DNA of 15,316 nucleotides from Stramenopiles sp. TOSAG23-3 (Eukaryota > Sar), in NCBI GenBank assembly GCA_900128585.1, contig LT642527.1, positions 1 to 15,316 on the forward strand, given 5' to 3'. The notes under the pieces are model-generated. The model searched no databases. It was given only the letters and a program-made list of their open reading frames with translations, and was not told the DNA's origin. The position numbers and the translations under genes are program-made. Below are positions 14,114-15,316 of this stretch, piece by piece. Position 1 is the first letter of the stretch; every line of letters begins with the position of its first letter.

Positions 14114-14806
14114 TTAAAAATGGCAGCCAGCGGGAAGCTTCTCCGAACCTTCCTTTTGTATGGCGTCGCAGACCGCTTTTAACATCGTGCCTGGGTCTTG
14201 CAGGTACACCCCATCAATAAGGACCCAGGGGGTCCCCAATTTCGATGTCCCAAGATTCGCGGTGAGCTTGGCATTCCGTGCTTCAATTGCTGCGCCTTTT
14301 TTGGAATACGTGCACCCGTCGACATCGGTCATGTTCAAACCATATCTTCTGCCGCACTCGTCGCGAGAGAGGCCTTCGCCTTCATAGCAAACAATGAAAT
14401 TTCCATGAACGGACGGGTTCGGGTAAAGGTCTATCACACACCCCTCAAGCTTGTCCGCGTCGCACTCTTCCTTTCCATGTTGGCATAGGATAGGCGCCGA
14501 GAAACAGTCTGGCGATGGGTCCGGATTGGACGACCCGCAGTCTTTTACCCAGCAAATCATTCCGTTCTGCTTGTCGAAATTTGGGGTATAGCATTTTTTC
14601 GTGTTGTAATAAGCATTCCCCCAAGGAACGAATTGAAAATCAATCGCGTCCAGCACTCCTTCGGCATTTATGGTTTCGTTCAATGGTCCCGCAACAGTGT
14701 TTTGGCATTCTGGTCACTCTGCTTCCCCGTAAAAGGAAAGTTGAACCTTTGCAAACGTCTGTGATACAAACACCATTGCAAGCAGACTCTGTAAGAACAC
14801 CTTCAT
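14114..14806 (-). CDS. GILT-family thiol reductase, selenoprotein with U-x-x-C active site
   Basis: GILT (gamma-interferon-inducible lysosomal thiol reductase) proteins reduce disulfides in lysosomes or the secretory pathway through a C-x-x-C site. From ATG 14806 the frame gives a signal peptide (residues 1-19, cleavage after T-F-A), then V-Q-L-S-F-Y-G-E-A-E, then in-frame TGA at codon 31, then P-E-C34. The redox motif is thus U31-P-E-C34 if TGA is selenocysteine. The frame then continues open to TAA, giving 230 residues. It keeps the family marks F-V-P-W-G-N-A, the GILT signature C108-Q-H-G-K-E-E-C115 ... E-G-C123, and T-P-W-V-L-I-D-G-V-Y. A Cys-rich insertion of roughly 28 residues sits between W-G-N-A and C-Q-H-G. 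A SECIS-like hairpin lies about 100 nt after the stop. Annotation that treats TGA as stop would give a 30-codon fragment or a truncated protein missing its active site. A nonsense mutation or sequencing error is the alternative. Confidence 0.88.
14714..14716 (-). other. In-frame TGA, predicted selenocysteine codon
   Basis: This TGA is codon 31 of the GILT frame, exactly at the first cysteine position of the C-x-x-C redox site, with the second cysteine (TGC) at 14707-14705. The flanking frame is open and conserved on both sides. It is the only in-frame stop between ATG and TAA. Confidence 0.85.
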
Positions 14807-15097
14807 GGTTTGTTCGTTTCGTTGACAATTTTATACAATAACACAAAATCTAGGGTCAATGAAACAATACTTCTGTGATTATCTCGATTGCTGGTCCCCT
14901 TTTTGTTCAAAACAAACGGTTATCCGTGAAGTATTTTATTTGCATTATAGAATCATGTAAACATTCCTTTAGAATTCAATTTTCAATTCTCAAAAGGATG
15001 ATTGTTGACGAATAATAATAATATAATAATAATTTAAATAATTTTATTGATGATGATGGATGATTGTTGTGTTGACCGACCTGCCGGCCGCGCCAAG

Positions 15098-15168
15098 TCA
15101 TCAAATACCCTACAACTACCTCTACTATATAATAATAAACAACAAAATAAGACTAAGGTATTTGATGA
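15098..15168. repeat. Perfect 12-bp inverted repeat with 47-nt spacer
   Basis: TCATCAAATACC at 15098-15109 is the exact reverse complement of GGTATTTGATGA at 15157-15168. No coding capacity or target-site duplication is evident, so it could be a hairpin, a regulatory dyad or a remnant of a small non-autonomous element. Confidence 0.7.
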
Positions 15169-15256
15169 ATATTTAAACAAGTAGGAAATTTTACTGTATT
15201 CGTTTAGTACTGTAGTGGTATATCCCAACCATTCAATTTCATTAATTAAAATCTCT

Positions 15257-15315
<59 letters not shown>

Positions 15316-15316
15316 A
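15257..15316. repeat. AGAA tetranucleotide microsatellite
   Basis: Fifteen perfect AGAA units fill 60 nt and run to the window edge, so the array may be longer. It is distinct from the irregular GA tracts elsewhere because it is perfectly regular. Confidence 0.97.

Larger units (their letters stand above)
14807..15316. other. AT-rich 5' flank of the GILT gene and window end
   Basis: No gene is seen. A TATAAAA match on the minus strand (14835-14829) lies about 25 nt before the GILT ATG, which is close for a TATA box and may be chance. Simple AAT and GAT trinucleotide runs occupy about 15008-15065. A short GC-rich patch lies at 15076-15095 within otherwise AT-rich DNA. Confidence 0.5.

Noticed and set aside
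14114-14683. GILT starting downstream at the TTG near 14683
   Set aside because: This is not an ATG, and it would drop the signal peptide and active site that lie in the same frame upstream.
14114-14806. GILT gene read as a pseudogene with a nonsense mutation
   Set aside because: There is only one in-frame stop, it is exactly at the redox cysteine, no frameshift or other decay is seen, and a SECIS-like hairpin follows the stop.
1-15316. CRISPR arrays, tRNA or rRNA genes, transposase genes
   Set aside because: No spaced direct repeats, cloverleaf-type segments or transposase motifs were seen; the DNA is clearly nuclear eukaryotic.

Overview
This is a window of nuclear DNA from a eukaryote, most likely a unicellular alga or related protist (stramenopile, haptophyte or prasinophyte type; the lineage cannot be fixed from this sequence). 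The evidence is a spliceosomal intron with GTAAGT donor, CTAAC branch site and CAG acceptor; long AT-rich intergenic DNA with polypurine/polypyrimidine tracts; secreted and membrane proteins with eukaryotic signal peptides; and cysteine-rich ectodomain motifs (C-D-D-G-G ... D-C-x-D-C-G, and a P-x-G-C-Y ... C-x-C module) that I associate with algal surface proteins. Genes are few, long and mostly uninterrupted.

Layout. 1-535: polypurine tract and AT-rich leader. 536-6865 (+): a 2109-residue cytoplasmic or nuclear-type protein with an Ig-like Kre9/Knh1-type domain, Lys-rich linkers, a Thr-Pro repeat array, a duplicated coiled coil and C-terminal ankyrin repeats. 7195-9918 (+): a secreted GPI-specific phospholipase D (GPLD1)-like enzyme with a seven-blade FG-GAP propeller and one in-frame 87-nt intron. 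Convergent to it, 11751-10009 (-): a single-pass receptor-like protein with two 88-residue Cys-rich repeats. 13055-12321 (-): a smaller single-pass paralogue sharing the membrane-proximal domain and a S-N-P-L-F tail motif. 14806-14114 (-): a GILT-family lysosomal/secretory thiol reductase. The rest is simple repeats and inverted repeats.

The most notable result is the GILT gene. Its frame runs from a good signal peptide through the whole thiol-reductase domain, but the first cysteine of the redox C-x-x-C motif is an in-frame TGA, giving U-P-E-C if decoded as selenocysteine. About 100 nt past the stop codon the transcript can fold into a SECIS-like hairpin: AUGA quartet, a perfect 8-bp stem, an A-rich apical loop, and the opposing UGAG. 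Two neighbouring genes end in TGA, so TGA also serves as an ordinary stop. I read this gene as a selenoprotein GILT rather than a pseudogene.

Four of the five genes make secretory-pathway products: a GPI-anchor-cleaving type enzyme, a disulfide reductase and two related surface receptors. No operon-like coordination can be inferred in a eukaryote, but the two receptor-like genes are a tandem duplication in the same orientation.
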